Shown piece after piece: positions 1 to 10,474 of a stretch of 64,000 nucleotides of DNA; within the stretch, counting starts at the first letter, position 1, and every line of letters starts with the position of its first letter. This DNA is from Desmodesmus armatus (Eukaryota > Chlorophyta > Chlorophyceae > Sphaeropleales > Scenedesmaceae), in the NCBI GenBank assembly GCA_007449985.2, contig VIIQ02000249.1, positions 35,189 to 99,188 of the forward strand, given 5' to 3'. The notes beneath the pieces are model-generated. The model was not told where the DNA came from. It did not search any database and worked only from the letters and a program-made list of their open reading frames with translations. The position numbers and the translations under genes are program-made.

Positions 1-239
1 ACAAAAAAGCCAGGACAGCAGGTCAACTGTGACACATTCAGTCATTTAGCCCTTCGTGCTGGGCACGTGCTCAAGCAAACCATGCTTTTGTACGCAGTGG
101 CCTTTGACTCTAGTTCAGAAGCGATGCTGCCAGCCAGAAGCAGTGCTTGGCAGCAAGCCAAATCTCAACTGCTGGATGCCATCACACAAGCTTGCCTGCC
201 AACCATCCCAAAACTCACCAGCTGCTTTTTGTGCCGGCT

Positions 240-505
240 GCCGTTGTCTGAAGCCTCTGTGGTGCCACCAAAGGCCTGCTGCATGCGCTCCACCAACCCC
301 TCAAGTGGCCAGGCCCGCGGGAAAAGTGTTGGAACCAACACCCCTCCACAACCACAACCCATTAGGCTGTGGCGCGGTCAAGTCCCACCTAGCTTGTCCC
401 ATGTCACCATACAGAGCCCCGAGGCTCAGAGTGCATGACACTCAGGTGGCATGGCAACATTGATCTAGGTTGGCAAGAAGGGTTCAGGTTTTGCGGCATG
501 CAGCA
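240..505 (+). repeat. Dispersed ~270-bp repeat, copy 1 (subtype A)
   Basis: This copy carries the family core, a short C-rich block reading roughly CCAACCCCTCAAG near 292, then a GTGTTG-N-CAACAC inverted motif, a stretch near ACAGAGCCC-GAGGCTCAGAGTGCATGACACTCAGG, and an end near GGTTCAGGTTT-GC-GCATGCAGCAAGCC. The same order of blocks recurs at 3.8, 5.0, 24.9, 26.0, 41.2, 41.5, 42.1 and 42.4 kb, the last six on the opposite strand. No long ORF or transposase is inside, so it is a non-autonomous repeat (SINE- or MITE-like). I could not find clear tRNA-like A and B boxes. Confidence 0.75.
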
Positions 506-684
506 AGCCCTCGCTGGCACTTCAGCAGAGCTTGGAGTGTGTTTGCTGTCATGAGGAGGACCTGCTATCTGAGATAAACACGCACAAGAGAGGGTGGGGA
601 TTGAACAGGCTGATGCAAGGAATGCATGCAGCCACGAGTCATGTGCTGATAGACATCTAAGCTGGCTGCCTCTTGATGCTTGGT

Positions 685-1110
685 TTGTACTCACCATATG
701 CTCCTTGTGGCCAGCTCTTTGAACCATTCAATCTTGAAGAAGCTCATGGTGTCACCGCTGTCGTGTTGCATGCTGCGCTGCCCACCCCTCTGGTGCCTAG
801 GAATGCGGACAGGATGCCGATGCACCCCGCCACAACCACGGGCGCTAGGCCCATGGCGCAGACCTAGATCTCACCAGTACCCACCAGACCCTTCCATACA
901 GAGTGCAGAGGCTCAAGGTGTGGCACACCCAGGGGGCTGGTGGCGACCAACCTGATGTTCCCATTGGGGTGGGCGTCACAGCATGCAGCACTCCAGCGAT
1001 ATGGGCGATGTTCTTGAGAAGGGGCTGTCAGAAGTGCCTGCAGACAACAACAATTGAGGCAGTAGGTGAAGCGTCAGACCTTGCCAAGGAGGTCATTCAA
1101 GTACTGCCTT
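685..1110 (+). repeat. Repeat unit, subtype B, copy 1
   Basis: The unit starts near CTCACCATATGCTCC, continues with a pre-core around GTGTCACCGCTGTCGTGTTG and a core GCCCACCCCTCTGGTGCC, and ends near a GGCAGTAGGT block at about 1058. It matches the units at about 2.06-2.52 and 2.80-3.24 kb almost block for block. The second half (CCATACAGAG...GGCTCA...GTG..ACAC) aligns with subtype A, so the two subtypes share an ancestor. Short ORFs inside are incidental. Confidence 0.7.
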
Positions 1111-1374
1111 GTTATACGCATGCTTGGTAAGGGAACTATGAACATGCATGTTTACGAGCCACTGCAATGGAGAGGTTCAGGTTGCTGATGCACATGGCTT
1201 CTGGGTTTATAGGCTGATGTTGCACAGTGCTGATCACACCGTTTTCAGGGCTGACCAGCTGCAGAAAAATCATTCTAGTGTTTGGCTTGGCTCCTGTAGC
1301 AATAACAAGTCCGCTGCTGGTAGCCGTCACGGGTTCAGACGGTCTGAACTGGATGCCCCACTCACATTTCATTG

Positions 1375-1665
1375 AACTCACCACATGCTGCTTGTGACCA
1401 GCCCATGAAGTCATGAAGCTTTTGGTGTCACCAGCGGCATGTTGCGTGCTGCTCTGTCAACCCCTCAAGCGTCCGGGAATGCGGACGGGGTGCCGATACA
1501 CCTCGCCACAACTGCAGGCGCTAGGCCGCAGCGCAAACCCCAACCCCCCAGTACCCACCAGCTGATCCATACAGAGCCCAAGGCTCAGAGCGTGACACGC
1601 TCAGGGGCTGGTGACCGTAAACCTGGCGTTGCAATTGGAGTTGACTTCACAGCACGCAAGCACGC
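1375..1665 (+). repeat. Repeat copy, intermediate between subtypes A and B
   Basis: The left part resembles subtype B (CTCACCACATGCTGCTTGTGACCAGC) while the core CAACCCCTCAAGCGTCCGGG near 1458 is that of subtype A. It continues through ACAGAGCCCAAGGCTCAGAGCG and a TGACACGCTCAGG block. The mosaic suggests that A and B are variants of one longer element. Confidence 0.6.
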
Positions 1666-2059
1666 CGCCGGCAACACCTTGAAGAGGCTGGACTGTGGTT
1701 GCTGTCCGAGGCACCTGCACACTGCACAATTTGGTCCGAGGCACCTGCACAATTTGAAATTACACATGTAGGGAGAGGGGAACAGGCTGACACACCAGGT
1801 GCCTCCACACTGCTTTGGTGTGTAAAACATTGTGGGGCAAAATCGCAGTCGACATGGGTGTGCAGATTGTGGAAACAGTACCATGGACTGCTGTCCTGAC
1901 CAACAGGGAGGCTCTGCTGCTGCTATGCTGCAGGAGCTGCACCGCCACAGCCGCTGAAGCATGCGTCAATTTTGTCTATGCAGTTGGCTGAATTCTGGCT
2001 ACATCCACAAGTCCTGTGCTGATAGCAATCTGGTGGCTCCCTGCTGATGCTTGAAGTCT

Positions 2060-2525
2060 CACCATATGCAGTGCTTCTGGTAGCCAGCTCTTGGAGATAG
2101 GAGGCCCCTGGTAGCCAACTCTTGGAATCATGAGGCTCCTGGTGTCACCGCTGTCGTGTTGCATGCTGCGCTGCCCGCCCCTCTGGTGCCCAGGAATGCG
2201 GACGGGATGCCGATGCACCCCGCCACAACCACGGGCGCAAGGCCCTTGGCGCAAACGTGGATCCCATCAGTACCCACCAGACCCTTCCATACAGAGCACA
2301 GAGGCTCAGGGTGTGACACACCCAGGGGGCTGGTGGAGACCAACCTGACGTTCCCATTGGGGTGGGCGTCACAGCATGCAACACTCCAGCGATATGGGCC
2401 CATTGGATGTCTCTTGCGGAGGAGTCGTGTGAAGTGCCTGCAAGCAAAAACAATCGAGGCAGTAGGTAAGGTGCCAGGTCTGACAAGGTATTCAAGGGAA
2501 TCACTGCAATGGAGCAGCACAGGTT
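2060..2525 (+). repeat. Repeat unit, subtype B, copy 2
   Basis: This is the second near-full copy of the subtype B unit, with CACCATATGCAG near 2060, the core near 2170, the CATACAGAGCACAGAGGCTCAGG block near 2287 and the GGCAGTAGGTAAGG end near 2458. It is closely similar to the units at 0.69 and 2.80 kb, differing by scattered substitutions and small indels. Confidence 0.7.
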
Positions 2526-2794
2526 GCTGTTGCAGCTTGGCTGACAGCACCTGAGTTTACTGCCAAGCCAGGTTGCTGCGTAAATGCCAGGTTGCTGTTG
2601 CAGTGTCAGGGACTGAGTGCGGGTGCAGCAGGCTGATGGACCGCTGCTTTGTTGCACAACAGGGGGAGTAAGTGCAGGGACATCATCTAGCTGTTGGGTG
2701 AGGCTCAGTCAACAGTTACTAATTGGTTGCTGACACTCTCAGCCTGACGGGCATCAAAACTGTGTAGTTCAGATATGTCTGGCTGACTTTGCTG

Positions 2795-3240
2795 AATTAT
2801 TCTCACCTTATGCTCCTGGTGACCAGCTCTTAGAGTTGAGAGGCTCCTAGTGTCGTCGCTGGCGTGTTGCATGCTGCTGTGCCCACCCCTCTGGTGCCCA
2901 GGAATGCGGGCGGGATACCGATGCACCCCGTCACAACCACGGGCGCTAGGCCCATGGCGCAAACCCAGATCTCACCAGTACCCACCAGACCCTTCCATAC
3001 AGAGCGCAGAGGCTCAGGGTGTGACACACCCAGGGGGCTGGTGGCAACCAACCTGATGTTCCCATTGGGGTGGGCGTCACAGCATGCAACACCTCAACGA
3101 TATGGGCGATGTCTCTTGGGGAGGAGCTGTCAGAAGCGCCTGCAAGCGACAACAGTTGAGGCAGCAGGTAAGGCACCGGGTCTGACAAGGAGTAAAAGAG
3201 AATCACTGCAATGGGGCAGCACAGGCTGCTGATGCAGCTT
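2795..3240 (+). repeat. Repeat unit, subtype B, copy 3
   Basis: This is the third near-full subtype B unit, running from CTCACCTTATGCTCC near 2805 through the core near 2880 to the GGCAGCAGGTAAGG end near 3160. It gives the region an irregular 0.7-0.75 kb spacing of similar blocks. It is followed by a G-rich stretch at 3285-3310. Confidence 0.7.
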
Positions 3241-3569
3241 GGTTGCGCGTATAAAAGGCTGACACTTACCCTGCACTTACGCCTTGGGGAGGGGGGGAGG
3301 GGAAAGGGGCGGGCATCCTTCATGCAGCATCCTTCATCCATCCCAACTGCAATGCTGTTTGCAGCTGTCACTGCACTGTGGATGAGCTGTAGTCCGTGGT
3401 GCAAGCAATGAGCATACTGGTTGTGCCATCAACTGGTGGTCAATGGTGCTCAGGCTTTGAACAGCTATGATTTGCCACATAGAATCATACACATCTGGGA
3501 AGCTGCTTCTCATGCCATATGGAGATATCTCCACATCATCGATGCTTACCGTCCGCTTGGTGAACCCAC

Positions 3570-4085
3570 TGCCAGAGTACTGTAGGCTCATGGTGTTGCT
3601 ACTAGCAGCGGCGGCGGCGTGTAGCGTGCTGCTCGGCCCATCCTTCTGGCTCCCAAGAATGCAGATGGGTGCCAATGCACCCGCCATACCAGCATGCACT
3701 AGGCTCATGGCACAAAAACAGCTGCAATCATGTAGGCTAGCCTGTCAAGCATCCATCGAGCCACCAACTGCGTTCTATGACCGTCAACAACACGACAAAG
3801 CTGAAAGGCTCCAAAGTGCCACCAAATGCTTGCTGCATGCGCTCCACCAACCCCTCAAGCGGCCAGGCCCGCGGGAAGAGTGTTGATCCAACACCCCTCC
3901 ACTACCACACGCACTAGGCTGCGGCGCGAACGAGTCCCACCCAGCTTGTCCCCAGCTCACCATAGAGAGCCTTGAGGGCTCAGAGTGCATGACACTCAGG
4001 CGACTGATGACATTATCCTAGTATTCGCAATCGGGGTTGAGGTTTCGCAACATGCAGCAAGCCTTCACTGGCACTGCAGTGGAGT
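3570..4085 (+). repeat. Partial subtype B piece followed by subtype A copy 2
   Basis: 3570-3740 keeps only the left half of the subtype B unit (TAGGCTCATGGTGTTGC, then GGCCCATCCTTCTGGC). From about 3790 a full subtype A copy follows, with the core CCAACCCCTCAAGCGGCCAGG near 3847 and the terminal GAGGTTTCGCAACATGCAGC near 4040. No gene is supported here. Confidence 0.65.
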
Positions 4086-4633
4086 GCACCAGCTGTCATA
4101 CAGGGTACTTGCACACAAATAATGTAAAGAGATGCCAGATTCTCCTCCCCATCCCTCCTCCCAGCTGCTATGCCGTTTCACGCCTATCTACTGTTAAGGG
4201 GTCCACCATAAATCCAAGAGTCGGGGCGTTGGAAAAGCCCCAACGCCTGTGTGGATGGCAGGTCCCGGTTGCCATGTCATTTTAGGCGGATCGATGCGAC
4301 ACCCCCCCCCCTTCACACTATTGAAGCGCCAACGAACTCAGTGTAGGCTGTTCAGTGTAGGCTACACACCCTCCCCAGTGTTGTAGGCTGCTTGTCCAAT
4401 CGACTCACCATGAGAAGGCCCCTTATTGGGGACTGTGCTGGGTGACCCCCCCCCCCTTCTACCTGCCCTAGCTTTGTGGGGAGGCCTTTATAAGCTATCA
4501 CTGCTTGGGGCTTCGGGCTGTGATTACTGCAGACCTTGTGGCTGTTGCAGCTTCATGGGAAAGCTGCGGAGTAGAGGGCGGTGTTCCTTGGCTGTTGCAG
4601 CGGCCTGCTGCAAGTTTGCTTACTGTATCAGTA

Positions 4634-4782
4634 GTAACAGCAGTTAGTCAGTAGCAGCAATGGTAGTAGCAGTAGCAGTAGTATCCAGCAGTTTCTGCAT
4701 GCCATGTATGCCATGCAGAAATGACTGGATACTACTGCTACTGCTCCTACTACTGCTGCTACTACTGGCCAACTGCTGTTAC
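4634..4782. repeat. 149-nt near-perfect hairpin
   Basis: Two arms of about 70 nt, rich in GTAGCAGTAG / CTACTGCTAC triplets, face each other around a 10-nt loop at about 4701-4710. The inner stem TTTCTGCATG / CATGCAGAAA and the next segment GTAGTATCCAG / CTGGATACTAC pair with only a small mismatch between them, and the outer GTAACAGCAG / CTGCTGTTAC closes the structure. The pairing of non-repeat segments shows this is more than a chance product of triplet repeats. It could be a foldback element or a small-RNA precursor. Confidence 0.7.
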
Positions 4783-4969
4783 CACTGACACCGTAAGCAA
4801 ATGTCACTGAAGTAATGCATCGTGCGTCACCAGTTCTAGGCGTCCTAGCTGCGGTGTGCAAACAGTAAGCCGTCTGCCTAACGAACAACAGCCACACCTG
4901 CTAGCCTAGTAAAGCGTGCTTGGCACTCACCATAAGCTTGTTGTAGCCGACTGACAGAAGGGTCGCGCT

Positions 4970-5200
4970 CCTCAGTGTCAACAAAGGCATGAAGCAGCTA
5001 TTCAACCAACCCTCAAGCGTCCAGGTGCACGGGAGGGATGCTGATCCAACATCCCTCCACGTGCACGAGTCCCGGCCAGTCCCCATCAGCCATTGCCATG
5101 AAGAGCCCCACGGCTCAGAGTGCATAACACTCAGGCGACTGATGGATCTACCTGTCCATGCCATTGGGATGAAGTTTATAGCCTGCAACATGCCTTGATA
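4970..5200 (+). repeat. Subtype A repeat, copy 3
   Basis: The core CCAACCCTCAAGCGTCCAGG lies near 5006. It is followed by the CATCCCTCCACGTGCACG segment, an AGAGCCCCACGGCTCAGAG block near 5082 and a TTTATAGCCTGCAACATGCC end near 5175. Compared with copies 1 and 2 it has lost part of the middle. Confidence 0.65.
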
Positions 5201-6467
5201 ACACCAATGGAGCTGCCCTTGCTGTCAGTGTAGACATCAGGAGCACCTGCATGTACACAGTGTGGTGAAAAGTGGAGGTTCTGTCAGATGCATTGCTACA
5301 CACACAGGACAACCGGCACACCCATTTCTCATCGAGCCAGTGAGTGGTCCTTGGGCTGAAGATTAGAAGAGCAGAGCAGTAGACAAGCCTGCCCAGGCAG
5401 GCACTGCTGCTGGTGGTGCTGCTGCTGGAAGCCACCGACATGCAGCTCGACATAGTATGCGTGTACTATGTGGTTGTATGTTGAATGCGAATCCTCACTG
5501 GCGTGCGGAAGCTGCCGAACAGAATTCGTTGCCAGCTGGTGACACCGTGTGCTGCATTGCTGGACCTAGAACAACTGTGTCAACATGCCTCATAGGTTGT
5601 TTCAACAACTCTTATAGTTTCCCCTCACCGAGATAAGACATCATCTGAAGCTCCAGAAGCCACTTGTAGGTTGGTTTACTGGGTGCTGCAGTACCTGGCC
5701 GCTTATTATGGGGAAAAGACACTTTAAGTGCTTGACAGACTCATGGCAAAGTACATGAACATTTTGCGGCCCGAGAAATATGTAGGCTGCCCAATTTCAG
5801 CTGTAGCGCTTATTGCAATAGAACCCTGAAATCCGAAGCGACACAGAGCAGGATGATGAACAAAAATTACGGTTTCATGCTTTTCATGGTTGTTCGGGTG
5901 TGCTAGTGTCCTGCCAGGCGTGACAGTACGCAGCAGAGAGTGCCACGTCTGCATCTCAGACGAAGTGCTAGAGGCAGTGCACAGTGGTGAAACCAAGCTC
6001 CTGTGAACTCTATTCCCAAACAGTGCTGGCAGTGGGCCGGAAGGGCTGAGGCAGGCCGTGCTCAGCAAGCACAGTTGTCAGCAGCAGTTCTGTGAGCAGC
6101 TGTGAGAAGTGCTGCAGGCTCGCTGAAGGCAGAGAGCACATCAAAGGGACTTTCACGTCTTTTTTATGTGCTCGTGACAGTCCAGGCAAGTGTTGGTGCA
6201 GGGCCAGTGCCCTGGCCACATGGCAGCAGCTGTGGGCAGGAGTTGGAGATTCCCTCGTGTCCACCGCTGTCCAAAGTGTAGTGCCACAGTTACATCAAAG
6301 GGCTGCCACTACACCAGATTGATAGTTGCTGCTCATGTACAGCTTGCCCTCTCATGTCCTTTTCACTCGTTCATCTGTGCCGCACACAGCAACAGATGGT
6401 GCCAGAGGCAGCAGTTGAGTCTCCCTGCATGCAACGTTGCACGTGCGCAGGTGCAGGCTCTGCACAC
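5201..6467. other. No gene model; possible upstream zinc-finger exon
   Basis: Most of this stretch shows no supported coding exon. At 6190-6330 the + strand stays open and encodes a compact Cys/His pattern (QCPGH, then HRCPKC, then KGCHY) that resembles a small zinc finger. The next gene probably has an exon upstream of 6468: the AG at 6449-6450 would be its acceptor and would need a phase-1 donor, matching the other introns of that gene. I could not find a convincing donor to join the finger to it. Confidence 0.3.
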
Positions 6468-9400
6468 ATGGAGACCGAGGTGTTCGAGGAGGAGTATGGT
6501 AGCAAGGGCTTCACACAACGCATGGACCAGCTAGGTGAACTCATCAAACAAGAGATCAGCGATGACATCAGGCGGCAGGTCAAGTACATCATCAAGAGGG
6601 CTGGTGAGTCATTTCAGCACCCCGCTCAGCAGTGCAGACAGGCAACCACTGGCAACACAGAGGGTGACAAACTAGGCAGAGGCATGCCAGCCTGCATGAT
6701 CATGGTACATGACATGCTGGCCTCCTCTCGTTACATGGCCGCCAGTGTCAGCACAGCATGCTCCAGCACGCATCTCACTCTGCACTTGCTTTGATGCATG
6801 TACCAATGTGTACTGAGCCACACTACCACTGCTGCTGCTGCAGTTGGCGGCAGGATCAAGTGCATACTTTTCAACAAAACAGAGTTGAAAGGCGTCAGCA
6901 AGATCGCAGCCTTCGTGAACGCCCAGAACGGCACTGCTGCAAAGGGCACAACCAGTGCACACTTTGAGACAGACAGGCCTGGTAAGTGCCACGTGGTAAT
7001 GGGTGAGACTAAATAAAGCACTCCCTAGTGCAGGGGAACCACCTGGGCTCTGATGTTCACAGTGCTGTCCTTCCTACAGCGCTGCGCCTGCCAGGCGTTC
7101 CCGGTTCCGTTCACCTCCTGCACACTTGTGCTGATGTTGTGTCCTGCAGGTGAGATCGCCAGCCACAACAAGTCAGCGCGCAGCAGGGGCAAGCGCGGAT
7201 CGGCAGCCGCGGCCTTAGCTGGGACAGTGAGTGAGGATGATGCAGACATGGACGAGCCTCTGGCGCGCATGCTGCAGTACCCGCATAGCCCCCGCACCAT
7301 CAGTGGCTTGGCCTCAGTGCAGAATGCACCACTCAACAGCAGTGCACAGGTCGGCCAGCACAGCCTACTGCAGTTCCTGCAGCAGCACCATGCAGGACTG
7401 CCTGCAGGTTCAGCGGCAGCATCAGCAACTGCCACAGAAGCAGCAGGACGCAACAGCGCTGACCTGGCAACAGCAGCTACCGCGAGCTGCGATGTCAACA
7501 TGATCACCGGCAAGGGTTCAAGCCCTCTGGCTCAGCTGCCAGGCCTCAACCGCATGAGCCACTCACCAGCAGCAGCCGCTACAGTAGCGCCCTGCCACCA
7601 CTCCAAGCGCTGTGCACCTGGCAGCCTGGAGCAGCAAGCGCAGCAGAAGCGCCAGCTGCCTGCAGCATCCCACACAACCCCCAGCACAGACACCCAGGCT
7701 GACCCGCTGTTTGATCAGGAACTCTTTGATGTTCTCTTTGGCTCACTAGAGGAGCCACAGCACCAGCAGCAGCATGATGCTCAGGAGAGCCATGGTGAGG
7801 ACGAGGCAGAAGACACTGGCCCAGGTGCATTCTGGAGGGAGATGGCCAAAGACATAGATCCAGACCCGCCCACCTCACCCTGTGCCCCAGACCGCCCCAG
7901 CAGCAGCCCTGACGCATCCAGTACAGACCCTTCAGACCAGCCGCCTGCCAGCACTGCCCCACCCAGCCCTGATCCTGCAGTGGCCCCAGGTCCAGCTGCT
8001 GAGCCGGAGCTGCCAGCACCCAGCCCAGGAGAGTTCCGCGCATGGGCAAAGTACATGGGCGACGGGCACAAGCAGCTGAGCCCTCTGAAGCCCACAGGCG
8101 CACAGGAAACCACTGGCGGCGAGCCTGGTGCTGCAGCTCCAGCAGCAGAGGAGGACACCCCCAGCACGGCTGACGATGCGCATGATGGCAGTGAGCTTGA
8201 TGCTGCGGTCGGGGCAGCCGACAGAGTCAGGGCCTGCCTCACCACAGCCCAGCGGGACAACGACACGGACGTCAACAGGCACAGCAATATCCAGTTCGAG
8301 AAGCAGGTGGAGTTGGAGGCCACACAGCAGTCGTACTACGCCCATGCCTCCTATGCAGCTGTCCTGCGAGCCCTGCAGCTTCTGCTGGCGGAGGAGGCCC
8401 TTGCCTTGGGGCCCTCAGAGATCATCGATGCAGAAGTGGACACAGTGCGGTGCCATGTCCTCAAGTGGTGTGGGGAGCTGCTGCAGTCTCCAGCATGGGA
8501 GGTCTATGCTGCTGGCTGGCATGGTTCTGCGCACTGTCAGCTGCTGCTGCAGGAGGAGCGGCATGCAGATGTGGCACGGGGCGTCGCAGAGGTGAAGTTC
8601 CTGCCAGGCAGCACCCACCTCATCGATGAGGTGCTGGTGTGCCTCTGCTGCTGCTATGGCAGCTGCCTGCTGGGCTTCCAGGAGCTGCCAATCTTCCTGC
8701 ATTTGGCGGTGTTTGAGCAGCGGCTGGGCCTGCAGGAGGGCGAGCTGCTGAAGCTGGTGCAGCTCCTGGCTAAGCTCGATTGGGAGCTGTGGGAAACAGA
8801 GCTACTGCCAGATACAGACGAGGCTCTGCAGCAGCTCTACAAGCAGCGGCACCAACAGCAACCCTGCCCAGCACAGCACCACCACACCATGCAGACACCT
8901 GCAAGGGCAATCCATGCTGATGCAGTGGAGTTTGTGTCCCCACCAGGCGCCACAGCTGCGAGTGCAGCAGCAGGCGAGTACAGCCAGCGCTGGGACAGGC
9001 TGCACCACCGCTTTGTCTTGCAAGGTCCCTGGGCTGATCAAGTAACAGCTTCATACGCAGCGGATGGGTCTTTGGATGACGCTGTCGATGCCGCATATGC
9101 TGCAGCAGCTGCTGTTAGCCAGCCCTACTTTGCCGCCCACAAGGCCGTGTCTGATTGCAAGGCAGCACTCAAGGAGGCTGAGGAGAGGGAAGGGTCTACA
9201 TTCAAAAAGCTGTGGCGGCTTGAACCACAGTGCACAGAGGCAGAGGGTCGGGCTGCTCACCTTGCAGCGTTGCAGCTCCTGCAAGCAAACACCAACGTAG
9301 ATGAGCGGCCCTCTGAGCAGGAGGCTAGGGACCTGGGTAAGGTTGCTGCGTTGATGCTGTTTGCTGATGCTGGTGTCTATGTGCTGGGTTGGCGTATCTT

Positions 9401-9788
9401 TGTGTGCTGCAAGCCTGCAATGGCAGAGCTACAGCTGGGTGATAGTGATAGGGGTTTGGGGGTTCATGAAGCATTTCAGGGCAGGGCGCTGTTGCTGGTC
9501 TGCTGCTGGACTGCCAGCAAAGTTGCAGGGGCGTCGAAAGACGTGCCGGCATGTGCTGACGTGGCAGCAGCAGTGCGCATGGCGTGCACAGGCCAGCACG
9601 TCACCTCAGTGCACACCAGCGGGAAGGGTGTGCGGCGATTGGAGGCAGCCTTGCTCAAAGTTTTTGTCAACCATGTGCTGCCAGGTTATGAAAGGTACCT
9701 GAGGCGGCTGGGTCTGGTGTCAGCAGAAGATGCCGTTCTGCAGGAAAGGTGCCAGTTGTTTGGCAAGGGCTGGTACTTGTGCGTATAG
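6468..9788 (+). CDS. Uncharacterised 970-residue protein, three exons
   Basis: Exons 6468-6603, 6844-6981 and 7150-9788 join in one frame with GTGAGT or GTAAGT donors, CAG acceptors and two phase-1 introns, giving 971 codons including the stop. The ATG at 6468 is the first in the exon, but the exon may begin at 6451 and continue an upstream one. The first two exons encode a basic/charged region (KQEISDDIRRQVKYIIKRAG, then RIKCILFNKTELKGV). The third begins with a Ser/Pro/Ala/Gln-rich disordered part of about 400 residues, followed by an alpha-helical, Leu-rich half with WCGELLQSPAWEVYAAGWHG and a C-terminal GYERYLRRLGL segment. I recognise no family. The disordered-then-helical layout would fit a DNA-binding or transposon-derived protein, but that is only a guess. 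The 2.6-kb final exon without a stop makes a real gene likely. Confidence 0.7.
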
Positions 9789-10474
9789 GTTGCTGGGATG
9801 TTGCAGCAGGCTGAGGCCGCATGCTTGCATGTGCAGGTTGCGCACATGGTGCGCTGTGCCTTCCGTGCACTTCTGGCAGGGCGAGGCAGTCACTGAGTGG
9901 GATAGGGTTTACCCCTGAGTGGTGACATTGAGCATACGTGCATCTTTGGTGTCCCCTGCCCTTCCCTTGCACAAAGTCATGAAAGTGTATATTATCTGGG
10001 AGTAATTGCCTGGGAAGAAAGGCAACTCGACTGGCGCACGTCCCTGGACACCTATTGATTCCTGCATGCATCAGCTGATGCACTTCGTGTCTGAGTGTTT
10101 GATTCCCACAAGGGGAACCAGTGCATGTGATTGATCGGTTTGAGTGATCATCTGTGTTCTTTTTTGCACAACATATGCACATATCTTTGGCCAGTTTCCC
10201 CCCCTTGTTGAAGGCTGTGGGCCATTCATGCCATGTGCATGGGTGTCATGTGTCATTCATGGATGTGAATGCATTAGTGTTGACGAGGACGATGGTGCTC
10301 ATTTGCGCTTGCTGTCCGTTGCGCACGCACGGCGAGCCTCATTGTCGTGGCTCCTTCCCTGATTACGATCGCCAGTTGATCCATCTTGCTTGGCTACAGG
10401 AAGGCGCTATCACCACCAAACCAACCAAGTGTTGCTGAAAGTATTAATCACACTGGTCGTTGGCTTCTGTCACG
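9789..10474. other. Intergenic: 3' flank and CYP97C promoter region
   Basis: Nothing coding is supported here. The stretch lies between the stop of the 970-residue gene and the ATG of the cytochrome P450 gene on the same strand. No clear TATA box or TGTAA signal was found. Small ORFs are Cys/His-rich by chance and have no splice support. Confidence 0.4.
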
